In this document: positions 41,291 to 54,000 of the stretch, in pieces | How the letters are laid out: each line of letters begins with the position of its first letter | How positions within the stretch are numbered: position 1 is the stretch's first letter | From: Mytilus californianus | Lineage: Eukaryota; Mollusca; Bivalvia; Mytilida; Mytilidae | Direction: 5' to 3' | DNA length: 64,000 nt | Assembly (NCBI RefSeq): GCF_021869535.1 | Contig: NW_026262723.1 | Coordinates: 85,872,324-85,936,323 of the forward strand | Position numbers and translations under genes: made by a program | The notes under the pieces: model-generated | What the model was told of the DNA's origin: nothing | Databases searched by the model: none | The model's input: the letters and a program-made list of their open reading frames with translations, nothing else

Positions 41291-43630
41291 TGAAGCCGCA
41301 AATTAAGACTCTGATAGAGTTGGCTATGAAAAAGTAAGTCTAAAAAATGCTTGATAAATAATATTCATTAATCAAAATGCTCAGAAACAGATATACCCCG
41401 ACAAATTCCAATTTAACTTCCAGCATTTGACTAGATCTAACATATGTTCGAAATTTATACTTTTCTCTGGAAATGATTTAAAATGTTTATTTTTACTTAG
41501 AAAAAACTAAAATACACGCAATAAAACATCGCTCATTTTCATACTACAATGAATTAATTAAAAAATGCCTTAAACGACATAACGGACCTTTACATGTTAA
41601 CTTTAGATAAATTATGTTCAAACAAGTGTTGATAGATTTTATCTTGGGAGAGTTATTATCGGTTAAAATACAAGATAAGAAGCAAATGAAAGATCTATGT
41701 TTAAATTACATTAAATGATAACAGTAAAGCAAATGACCAGAGCAAATGACAGGTCTTTGATGTTTTCACAGCTCGTAAAAGTAAAATAGACTTATTTAAT
41801 GAAGAAAAAAAGTAAAGAGTTATCTTTCTTACCTATTCACAACGTCATTGGATTGTGTTTTGACGACAGGTAAACAGACAGATGGTATGGCTACATAAAC
41901 ACCGAGTTCATCTAATAAGATATCAGGTTTAAAATCAAAAGGTAAGAAAAAGTAAAAAAAATACATGCATCATTTAATTCTATTAAATAATTAATTATTA
42001 ATTACAAAAGAAAAAAAATGGATAACCGTAAAAATTAAAATCTACAATTTTAGAAAGTTAAAACTTGGAAACAGTTTTTCATCATTTCACGAGTTTAAAA
42101 TACGGTAGATCATTAGTTTCGCTTAGAGATGAATGATCTGTTACAAAGATTAAGTAAAAAACTAACCGACGAATGAAATGCCTTTTTTTCATCTCTCTCT
42201 GTATTATTGTTTGAATTTAATTTATGTAAAGTACTGTCCGTTTAAGCTTTATTCGTAATTGATAATGACAGATGAAATTAACGTTTTTGAAAACGAATGA
42301 AGGAATCATTTTTACAGTGTCACGGTAGTTCGTTGGTTTATTTAAAAGTCATCCTACCCTGAAGAAGGCTACTTCATATATATTGATAATTTTAAGTGAT
42401 CCATAAATTGAATTTTTTTTCGATCTGTAGGAGAGTTCTTATGTATGCGTAAAAATCATGTAAATTTATTAATTTATTATACATGGAAATAATATACCAA
42501 CAGGAAACAAATAAAGCTTCTGACATCTTTAAAATACAAAAATCATGTTAATTGTTTTCAAAACAAACATGTCAAAATTAAGTCACCCATCAACAATATA
42601 AAAGAACCACCTATAAATATATTGTATTCCACACTTTAATACTGCTAATTACATACCACATTCATTATTTATATACACGTGTAATCCTTTATTAGCTATT
42701 GATTGTTCTGCTCGTTTGTTTTCTTAATATATAACGTCTTTTTTGGAAACTTTAAAAATCCTTATGTTTAAATACCTATGTCAATATTTATTATAATAGT
42801 AGAAACACGAGGTGGTATTAATCCAGTACACATAAGAACGAGATGTCTTACGATTAGATTTACTCGTAAGTGATGAACAAATCAGGGGGAAAAACGTCGA
42901 CGAATAAAGTAGATCGCAAACTGAGCTGAGTTGTTCAGGACTTTTGGGCGAGTTTTGTCACAAGTTTTTGTAAAAAGTTTCGCTGTATATAATACGAAAT
43001 GTAGGAAAATTACTATCATTGAAAAAGTATTGCGAAATAACAAGTATGATTTAAGAGAAAGATAAGGTAAATTGTTCAATTCAAAAGTTTATAAAACGAT
43101 TATTCAAAGTTTTAAAACAGGATAATATATTTTCATATTTTGTACGTTCAACTCCAACGTTGTGACAACCACTGACTTTTTCAGTGAGAATTCACTTAAA
43201 GAATATTAGACTCACTGTATCTATAAGCAGAACTGGTCACTAATAATCGTTGTAGTATATTTGGGTTCATCAATTCCATCTTATCATTTCTTTATGTTAA
43301 AAAAAATTCATTCGAAATTTTAAGAATGGCTTTTTATCGAAGATATTACTATTTGCTAAACCTACTCGTTTGAAGAAGGCTATTCGTCTGAGATCCAATC
43401 ATCATATAGCCAATGTAGTCTAATTGTGTCGTGCATACAAAGGCAAGGAATTACCACTAAAAATCAAAAGTTGTAGACGTACTATGAGAATCCTCTCAAA
43501 TCATATATTTATATGAATCAAATACTTTATTTGTTGAACTCAACACGTGTTTTTGTAACAACCTTCATCAGGTACATAAAATGCCAAAAAAGACACAAAT
43601 GTATTTTATTTCTATTTCTTATCTTATGTA
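41291..43630. other. No supported feature
   Basis: AT-rich. A motif 'aaccttcatcaggtac' (43,561-43,576) also occurs in similar form at 61,780-61,795. A 5' non-coding exon of the exchanger gene could lie here, but I cannot identify one. Confidence 0.5.
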
Positions 43631-43635
43631 CATAA

Positions 43636-44234
43636 CGTCACAGTACCCAAATTGCACCGAGTGCCCAAATTGCACCTAATCAGCAAAAATAGCGGCGGAA
43701 ATCTTACAAGTTTTCTTTGAGACTAAACAATATGTATTTTCATGATTTGACATTATACACGTCTTTCAACATAGGTAAATATATTTAAATATACACAAAA
43801 CGTTCACGGTATATATCAGCAGGTAGTCCGAATGCGACGTTCACAAAAAGTCATCTTTTGAAATTGAGCAAATAAAATATGTTACAAGCATCCATTTCTT
43901 AAAAAAAATAAATAGCAAGCATAGAAAAATGTCAAATTGTTCTAAATATTTGAAGAAATAAAACAAAACATTTGTTATTCAATTTTTAAGGATGTGAATT
44001 TAAGCATGGATGCAATTTGAGTATTTCTCATTACAGAATCATGGATCGTTTGGAGGTCGGTTCAAACCCATTTTTCTATGATTTAATTTGGATTCAAAAT
44101 TAAATTGGTGTAACGATATAGTAAATAAGGATACGTCTACAAAATAAACACAGAATGGAAACTTTTGTGTGGATCATAAATAAACGTAGGGGAAAAACGA
44201 TCAAAGTAGGTGCAATTTAGGTACCCTCACGTTG
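43636..44234. mobile_element. TIR-bounded non-autonomous DNA element
   Basis: The left end 'cagtacccaaattgcacc' (43,641-43,658) and right end 'ggtgcaatttaggtaccctc' (44,209-44,228) are inverted repeats with one mismatch over the inner 14-16 bases. ACGT flanks both ends. The interior of about 550 bp has no open frame. It ends about 100 bp before the first coding exon of the exchanger gene. Confidence 0.65.
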
Positions 44235-44345
44235 CAATGATTAAAATTAACATTTCTGATCACAACACTGAACCATTGTTAGGATATTTAAAACTATTTA
44301 ATACATCTATTGTACGCTTATATTCATTTTTTTAAGGTTACCAGT

Positions 44346-45024
44346 ATGGCGAACTGTACAGCGTGTACAGAGTACCTCTGCTCAGACAAAGGGTTGTTAA
44401 TGCCCTTTGTAAACGAGTATACATGGCCAAAGGAGGCAAGGGCGACAATCTACTTTTTGGGTTTGTTGTGGAGCTTCATGGGCGTATCAATTATTGCAGA
44501 CATTTTCATGCAAGGGATCGAGGCAATAACTAGCAAAACACAAGCAGTTAAAGTCCCCGACCCGGATTCGGAAACTGGCTATACCGTAGTTGACATTAAA
44601 GTGTGGAACGGTACTGTTGCGAATTTGTCCCTCATGGCACTGGGGTCAAGTGCACCTGAAATTTTATTGTCAATTATAGAAGTTGTGTTTAATGATTTTA
44701 AAGCTGGTAAGCTAGGACCAGGAACAATTGTTGGTTCAGCAGCTTTTAATTTAATGTGCATCACTGGCGTATGCGTTTTGTCAATTTCAGGAGGAGAAAC
44801 AAAAAGAATTAAAAAGTTCAAAGTTTTCCTAGTGACAGCCGTATTCTCGTTAGTTGCCTATTTATGGCTTTTGGTCATTTTAGTTGCAATAACTCCCGAT
44901 TATATTGATGTATGGGAGGCAATTGTAACGTTTTTGTTTTTTCCGTTGCTGGTATTGGTTGCATATATGGTTGATAAAGACTTCTTTGGGAAAGGCAGTG
45001 TGCAGGATTCTGGTCTTGAAATGG
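44346..45024 (+). CDS. SLC8A: Exchanger exon 1: N-terminus, TM1-TM5, alpha-1 repeat
   Basis: 226 codons plus one base. An acceptor-like 'attcatttttttaag' lies just upstream (AG at 44,335-44,336), so a 5' non-coding exon probably precedes it. Two early Cys pairs (C4/C7 and C12) fit the extracellular N-terminus. TM1 is near 35-52 (GVSIIADIFM at its end), the alpha-1 repeat at about 90-140 with GSSAPE and GPGTIVGSAAFN, and TM4-TM5 at 159-208. The donor is ATGG|gtaagt. The frame before the ATG (44,310) is open but reads back into the acceptor. Confidence 0.93.
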
Positions 45025-48000
45025 GTAAGTGATGATTAAAGCTAATATTGAACAATGTAAATGATAATTTATTATTCACACGTGTTGTGTATGCGCATAG
45101 GAAAGTATGATTCCTTTCCCTCGACACAAATCTGAAGTATCAGCCAGAATTGAACAATATACACCAATAATATATGGCATATAGAGTGGGTGGCGCATAT
45201 TCGCCTTGGACACATTTACGCCGTTTTGCTATTTTTTCTGTAAAATTTGTGTGCTTTTACCCAATACTTGCCTAAATAGATGGTAAAGGCTGTTTGTAAT
45301 GTTACAACTGTTGATATTCCTCTTTACCCCATTTCCAAGGTTATTCGCACATATTGAGAAATACGCAGGTGTTTTTAAATTATTTTGGCAATTATGTAAG
45401 ATTTATATGGCAATCATGCGCAGTCTTAAAGTAAATATTTGTGAGAAAAATCGTATAGGAATGATCTCTCAAGCTAATTCATGTAATTGCAAACATTCGT
45501 TTTTATAATATACCAGGATAATGAGGATGGTCATATCATACATTGCGGCGAAAATGTGTCCCCCATGGTACACGAACAACTTGATTTCTATCTTGCGTTT
45601 GCGTTCGTTTTTAGAACAATTAACCAATGTTTTGAAGATAATTTCTTTATCAAACATTTTTTTCATATAGTTAATTTTCTGAAAACTTCATAAAAAGTTC
45701 CAAATATTCGAATTTAGGTCGGATGTAAGTGAAAATGAACGAATTATGCGGCAAATATGGGTCTCTCACTCTACATCATTTTTTTTAAACTGGAAGGCTT
45801 ACTATTATTAAATATCTGTATTGAATATCGGAACCGTTTCCTAAAATAAGAGTCTCATATACATTAGTTTGTATCGCTCACCTTGGGTGGTTGTTACCAC
45901 GTTTACATATATATTAGTTTGTATCGCTCATCTTGGGTGGTTGTTACCACGTTTACATATAGATTAGTTTGTATCGCTCACCTTGGGTTGTTGTTACCAC
46001 GTTTACATATAGATTAGTTTGTATCGCTCACCTTGGGTTGTTGTTACCACGTTTACATATACATTAGTTTGTATCGCTCACCTTGGGTTGTTGTTACCAC
46101 GTTTACATATACTAGTAGATTAGTTTGTATCGCTCACCTTGGGTTGTTGTTACCACGTTTACATATAGATTAGTTTGTATCGCTCACCTTGGGTTGTTGT
46201 TACCACGTTTACATATAGATTAGTTTGTATCGCTCACCTTGGGTTGTTGTTACCACGTTTACATATAGATTAGTTTGTATCGCTCACCTTGGGTTGTTGT
46301 TACCACGTTTACATATACATTAGTTTGTATCGCTCACCTTAGGTTGTCGTTACCCCGTTTACATATAGATTAGTTTGTATCGCTCACCTTGGGTTGTTGT
46401 TACCACGTTTACATATACATTAGTTTGTATCGCTCACTTTGGGTTGTTGTTACCACGTTAACATATAGATTAGTTTGTATCGCTCACCTTGGGTTGTTGT
46501 TACCACGTTTACATATACATTAGTATATATCGATCACCATGGGTTGTTGTTACCATGTTTACATATACATTAGTTATATCGCTCACCTTGGGTTGGTGTT
46601 ACCACGTTTACATATAGATTAGTGTGTATCGCTCACCTTTGGTTGTTGTTACCACGTTTACATATAGATCAGCTGCAAATTATCAATTACTAGTACCTTT
46701 AAGAGTCCAGCACTAGTCATTCTTATAAGAAAGCCCAGTTGTTCTCGTGCTCACCTAGAAAGCGACAGATCGTGGTTTAGAAGCTCGAACTCTAACCCAG
46801 ACCGATTCAAACCAAATATTTTGATATTGTTTTAAGCTGCTTCTCTGGTAAATGCGTGATATCTATGGAAGTAATTAAGAGCAAACACTGGTCAGTTGCG
46901 AGTTGGAATAATGTGTCCCGGTGAAGTGACGTGTCATCCTGCGGAAGTGTTACCTTGTGTGAAGCATGTTTAAAATCCTTCTTCGCTTGAAGGTCTTGTA
47001 TTGTCATATAATATTTGAATGTTTAGCTTCTCGACCCGAATATGAATGTAATATTTTCCGCTGGATCCTTCCATCCAATACTTTTTGATTGGGTTCGTGC
47101 TGCCCAATCTTTAGTTATCTTTGCAATGTTTTGTTATTGTTGTTTTGTCTTTTCGTCGTATTTATTTTTGGCCATGGTGTTATCTGTTTTAGTGGACTTT
47201 CGATTTACCTTGGTATCTTTTCTCTCTGCACCAAGTGGTTGTAAAGCATTTTAAACTGTCTGTCGTCTCAAGAACTGACCAAGTGTGCATTCGGTGTAAC
47301 AGATCATAATAAACTTGACACATCTTAACTTTAGCTTTTGGCATAGCTTTGTTAATTTTGCTAAGTAGATTGAAAATTAAATTCCTGAAAGTTTCAATGG
47401 AAACATTTGTGGTGCAATTACCTTCATTTTTGACGGAATTATAGATTGTAGAAGAGGGATTCCTAATCATTTTCACAATAACATACAAAAAGATGTTTCA
47501 ATAATGAATTGAGATGAATATTGAAAATCGACATAGAATATTTAGTCATCATTTTCGCCCGAATATTTTTTATTACAAACTTATTAACCTTTGCTTGATG
47601 TCTCCTTTCTAAACAAAGTACATTTACATGGCTTCTTTTTATAAAGCATGAGTCAAATTAAAAATATGGACGAAAGACAAAAATTTTAAAATATAACTTA
47701 ACCACTTATTTTAACAGTAGACAGTTTAAGTTTCGCATGCCAAGCCATTCACACAAAATCTTATTATTTTAGCACTGGATGGCGATAACCACGTAAAAGG
47801 TTTGAGTTCTACACGTGTCACTTAATGTTTTTATTTACATTTTGTGTTTTCTTTTCAGTTTTTCCACATCTCATTATGTATGCACATATAAGTCTACAAA
47901 TGTAGCTAAGGGGCACCTGTTCCGAGTTATAAAAATATGCGGCTTTTACATTACTTCTAATATGAATGTTGTGGTACACCACTTTTCTCATACACTTTGA

Positions 48001-51000
48001 AATAGTCATCATTAACTCTAACTTATTAAGTGTATACTTTAATTTTTCATTTTTAATTTTAGTTTCTTGTGTATAATTTGGAGTTTAGTATGACGTCCAT
48101 TATCACTGAACTAGTATACATATTTGTTTAGGGGCCAGCTGAAGGACGCCTCCGGGTGCGGGAGTTTCTCGCTGCATTGAAGACCCATTGATGGACTTCG
48201 GCTGTTGTCTGCTCTATGATCGGGTTGTTGTCTCTTTGACACATTCCCCATTTCCATTCTCAATTTTATTTAGTACATAAAGGATAAAAAATAGCCAATT
48301 TGAATAAGGACCAAGCAAATAATTAATAAATATTATAAAAATTTACTTTTATAAACATTGTTTCTGACAATTTAAACGTAACATGAAAAGGTTATAACAA
48401 ATAATGCAGGTTTAGAAAATATAAATAATAAATGTTTAAAGGGACATTTTCTCCGTCGAATAGCATATGGACACTAAAATAGAAAGTTTCTCTATTTAAA
48501 TGACATTTGTACATATTGTATACACAAATTTTATTCAAAGCATATTGGTGAAATAAACAATCTCATTTCAAAGGTACTAGGGACATAAAATTTGAATACG
48601 AATTGATGTTGTAAATATTTAGTTTAAACGTGACATTTATCAATAGTCAATGGAAATAAGATCCTTTGCATATATATTGGTAGAATGACGTCTCTCTTAA
48701 GTATTGTGAAAAAATGAAATATAGTACTTTCATGATTTTTTTAGTTGTTTGTAAAGGAGTTTCTCCATCAAAATAACAGTGAGCATGTTAATTGTTTGAA
48801 ACCACATCAACTTTTCATAATTGCAGTTTGAAAGTCCTGATGGAATTTAAAAAGTGAATCAATACAGAAACTAAATGTTATGATTAAATGAATGTAATAT
48901 ACTTCTGAAATATAGTTTTAGACCATACCAAGAAAAAACAAGAAAAAATATATGACAAATGAAGGTTTTGTGTTGTTTTTGTTGTAGTGTTTATACTTTA
49001 CTAGTGAATGTGTTGATTTGTCTGCCTATTCTTGTTGTCTGGAGTAATTTCTTAAATGTTCAGTTTTATTGCAAATCAATGCTGTAAATGTTTATTAAAA
49101 TGCTTTCTCAATTTTTGGGCAACAACTAAAGGCTTGCGGTTACAAACATTTATCGTACTCACACACAGAAATCAACCAATCAAAATACTGGATTTGGTGT
49201 TTCGCGCACAATTTTTGTACTCCGAGTACTGAGTAAAGTTTTATGACCTAGAGCACAGGCTTAATTGTACAGGGATTTAAAATATATTACCTTTTGAGGA
49301 CATCTTTATCAATGTCATATGTAAAATCTCAAATAGAAGCCGCAATTTTTCGCAAAATTCTTACGAGAAAATAAATTCGCAAGTCAAGAACATTTCAGTA
49401 TAATTTGAGATCAATTCTAATCGTAATTTGTTTTGTATATTATGCCACTGATTCAATTTATGAGTGGAAACACACATTCAATATGCAATTTCTTTATACT
49501 ACGATCTTAATAGATCTTTTATAGTCAGAGTAAAAAACCATTTGAATTTATTGAATTAGAACTGGATAGCAGATGTGTCCGTTTTTGCTGTGGTATGAAA
49601 AAACCGAACATTTTTTTTGGGGGGGGGGTCTTGGGACAAACAATTTGTATTTTACTTAATTCAAAATCTAACTATTTTTTCAATAACTTATCGGAACAAG
49701 AAATTGTTTTTTAAATCAATGTCGAATTATATATTCCCGGAAATTTTCAATGGTAACAAACTTTTTTTTCACTTTCTATTCAAATTAGGTAATTAACAAG
49801 CATAATCAGAAATGCGAATATTGAATTAGGTCAAATACCTCTTCCATCCCAATTACATGTGTAGTAATAGCAGTGTCTATTCTTATCGACAAGAATCTTT
49901 GAATCACACAGACAAATTATTAAATGTGTCGTAAATAATGATATTATATGTAAAAAATCAATAAAGATTTTCATTGAAAAAAAAACGGTCATAAAAATAG
50001 TATACATTAACGGTTTCGGTAGTTACGCCATGATTTTGGTCCAGTAGAAACCATATAAGCAAAAGTTTATAGATAACATTATTTTTTTTAAAATACATTG
50101 TTTTAGAGAATGTTCATAAACAAAAGCAGGATTGCCCTTTTCAAAGATCTGTTATTTCTTTGCAGATTCTTCTCTTCTATATTTATGTCCATTTAAAATA
50201 CGATTAACGTTAGTCGATTTACAGTACCGCACATATATCCTAAACTAATTTGAAATTAAGTCAATCATAAATATTCTTTAACATTATGAATAATTTTACC
50301 TTTATTGTTCTTTGTAATATATAAATAGGTCGATCTTTATAGCCTGTTGTAAAGATGTTAATCTCACCATGACGAAAACATATACACATTACTAGTGACG
50401 TCACCGCTTAAAAGACCTGTTGGTGTAATTTGTTGTATGGTCCGACTTTTAAATAATTCATGTTACCTTTAGTTTTAATATTTCATACAATTATCGATTT
50501 GCGAAATACCCACTTTGGAATTCATGGTTCAATCAGTTCGTCAGTTTTTACATTTAAATAATTCCCCTCCTTGTGAAGGTTGTCACGAGGTTGACAGGAT
50601 ATTTTAGCGAAAAAGTCGGACGTTTTAGCGCAAAAGTATAACCCATTTTAGCGCAAGATTTTTAACCCATATTAGCGAAAATTTAAATGATCAATGCCCA
50701 TTTTAGCACAAGAACATGGAAGTATTTTTAACCATTGGAACCTCATTATTTCAATTAAACAATGTTTGCTAACGTAGAATATAGTTCAGTTTCTATTCCG
50801 TCAGTTACAGTCTTGTCGAAGTATTTTTTTTTAGTTCAGAGTAGCTCTTTACTCCTGTTAATTAATTAAGTTCGATGAAATGGTTGCATAACTTAAACCA
50901 TCATCAGATAATTGCATTTTAGAATAAATAAATATTTATTGTATTGAAAGGATTTTGATAAGTCTTCAAGGCCAGACTTCCATTTGAACCTCTTGTCTGT

Positions 51001-54000
51001 GTATTCGCCTACCTTAAAAATAAAAGATGTACGTTATACAGCTAGAAAAACAACATTTTAAAGTTCGATTTAATATTATACGTCAGCATTGTTGAGTGTT
51101 TCGATGAAATGATAAGTGCATAACAAACCTTGAAACTGTATATGTACCATTTGACACAAACGTCATACGATGTCGAAATGACAAACTTGAACAGCGGTTT
51201 GAGTTTACTGTTATGTACTACTAATGATATCAACAGAAGACAATATTTCGCAGAGGTTCATATTGGAGTCCCAACGATGGCTACGAGTACAGTTTCTGTT
51301 ATTATCCCCCTTTAAAATACTCCAGACCTTTTAAAAAAACATTTACGAAGTGCAGTATTTATTACATTCAGAATTGACCATAAAGTTCAGCAAAATACAA
51401 TATGAAGATTTTAAGTATGAAACAGTGTTGAAATATTTGATTTAATCATACTTGCCATCTTGCCATGACATTTAGAAATCAAGTTAAATGATTTTAATTG
51501 GAAATAAAATCGTAAATGTTACATTAAATCTCCACATCATTATCCAACTGAATGTTCTCATTTTTTTTGTTAAAATTGAAAACAAAATAATAAAAAATCA
51601 AAAATTTGGTGCTGTATAAAATTGTGTATTCGTTATGTATGCAATATTTTTTATAACAATATTTGTCGTACTGTCTAGGGCACTTAATAAACCCAAGTGA
51701 TTTGTGTTGTGTTGATCGATCAAATGTAAAAATGCAAATATTTGGCTTCTTGAACTGTCATTAACAATGCTCCTATGAATTATTTTTTAGGAGAAGAACA
51801 AAATTTATTGGAGAAACAGAAAGCTGACAGGCAAATTATACAGGAAGTGCTTAGAGTACGTATACATTTATGTCACGATATTATTTAAAAGGTGTTCTGG
51901 TATTGTCCTGTGAAACAATGACGTAAACATTGTTTTTGTAGTAACATCGCGAATGTCATCTCTTATATCACTCCAAAACTTGAATCTGTTGAACCTGTTA
52001 GTCCCAGTCATAAATGTCTTTTCATTACTTCTGTATCAATAGCTTGGCTCTAACAGTCATTGGTCAAAGAACTCCGAGAGGGTCATACATTGGCGACAAC
52101 TGTCGTTAACTTCTTCGCTTTTGTTACATGTACTTGTGAACTGTCGATTTGAATGTCCTTCTGTTGAGCAAGTGGCAGAATGATTAAATTTGATTTCCAA
52201 TGTATTTTTATGTCCAATTCCAGTACGATTGCCTGTGGCTCTTTATCACAGAGTTTCTCACTTTTAAACTTCAAAGTTCTAAGGTTGAAATCAACCTAAC
52301 TAAGGGAGCTACCATTTGATTTTTATGGGGGGGGGGGGGGGGGGGGGCTAGGATGAAAAATTTTGTCCTGCCTTTTTATTTTCCCCTCTATTCGGTCCTG
52401 CTTTTTTATTTTTCACTCTATTCGGTCCTGCCTTTTTATTTTTCACTCTATTCGGTCCTGCCTTTTTTTTTTTAGTTTATCCTGACTTTTTTTTTTACAT
52501 AAATTGTCATCCTGCCTTTTTTTTTGCAAATAATCTCATCCTGCCTTTTTTTTTACTCAAAACTTCTGTCCTGCCTATTTTTTTCAAATTTCATCCTAGC
52601 CCCCATAAAAATCAAATGGTAGCTCCCTAATAGTTCTCTATAATGCTTAAAAAAAGTCTAACGCTTCTTCCTCCGGGGCAGCACTTGTGTAAACAGATGT
52701 TCATTGGGGCATCAATAAATGTTAAAGTAAAGTTGCGGTTGCGTTTAAGAAAAAGTAGTACCTCATAGAATTGCAATAAACCTGATTGTATCTAGCTCTC
52801 TAATTGGCTTGCTAGTATAAGAAAAATCGTGTAACATGTCAGTCATTCTCTTCAAGTCCATCAATCTCAAGCCGAAACGGAATCTTGACAAGCTATCGAC
52901 CAGTTTATTCAACTGTGGAGACAATAAAAATTAACAGTCATTTAAACTAGGTGATTCCGAATCTACAATCATAAACAATGCGTATAAGAGTGGCTGATGG
53001 ATCTTTTATACTGGGTCTTGTGGTATGCAGTTTGGTTGGTTGGTTGATGTTTGCTTTATGTAAGTGTCAAATATTTCTTGCATGTTTAGAACGAAAACAA
53101 ATTACCAAATATTACAATAGGTAGGTTCTGCAATAGGGGATTGATCGGAATGAAGTGCGGGCAATTTGGACTGCCACTGGAAAATAAATGGTATACCATT
53201 CAGCAGTAAATATAAAAGTAATGTATGACTAAAAGATGATGTAGAGTATGCTCTTTAGAGACAGAAACATACATAATTAATATCCACAGTTATACATACG
53301 GCCTTTGACAATAGACAAATATAGCAAATTGATAATACAAAACAGAAAAGACATTCAGTGTCAACAACCTTAAATCTAGACAATAATCATTGTTTTAGTT
53401 CTTCTATAGTGAGATATTGTTCCAGTTCTTACATAAGAAGACATTGTCTTAGTTCTTCTTAAGTGATGCGCTTTTGTTTCTTTGTCATCAGCTCCATTAT
53501 TGAATTAGATAGTATGTAATACAAATGATTTAATTAATAATTTGGCCTGACATTTTTAGAGATTGCATAACAAGAAAGATGTGAAAGACAAAGATATCGC
53601 TGTGCTTACAGCAAGACTGATGGAAGAAAACAAAGAACATAGCAGAGGATGGTACCGAATCAACGCCATTAGATCTCTAACCGGGGGAAGTAAACTTACT
53701 CCACAAATGAACGATAGGACAGAAGAGGTATATTCACTGTTATGATTCATCTTAGCACAATATGTGAAGAAGATAACCAAACACCTTTAGCCTATGTTTT
53801 TCATTTCTAATAATTTGATAGATTATGCACGCATTAGAGAAGAAACCATGCCGAAATTTAAGTATCTATATATCAATACTTTACCTATTAAACGTTTCGA
53901 CTTGTAGTATAACAATAAAGAATTGTGGTGTGATTGCCAAAAAGACATATATCCACTAAAAACCAAATGAAAGGGATGTAAACAACTACAATCCATAAGC

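Larger units (their letters stand above)
45025..51790 (+). other. Exchanger intron 1 (6.8 kb)
   Basis: GT at 45,025 and AG at 51,789-51,790. It holds a 50-bp minisatellite (45,856-46,670), a SINE-like sequence (46,738-47,010), a Penelope-like tail (47,060-47,260), a dispersed repeat (48,060-48,275) and a short degenerate repeat (50,595-50,715). Elsewhere (45,030-45,850, 47,265-48,055, 48,280-50,590 and 50,720-51,780) it is AT-rich with no supported feature. Confidence 0.85.

Noticed and set aside
44035-44075. tRNA-like 'ggttcaaaccc' before the exchanger
   Set aside because: No A box at the right distance and no cloverleaf arms could be drawn.
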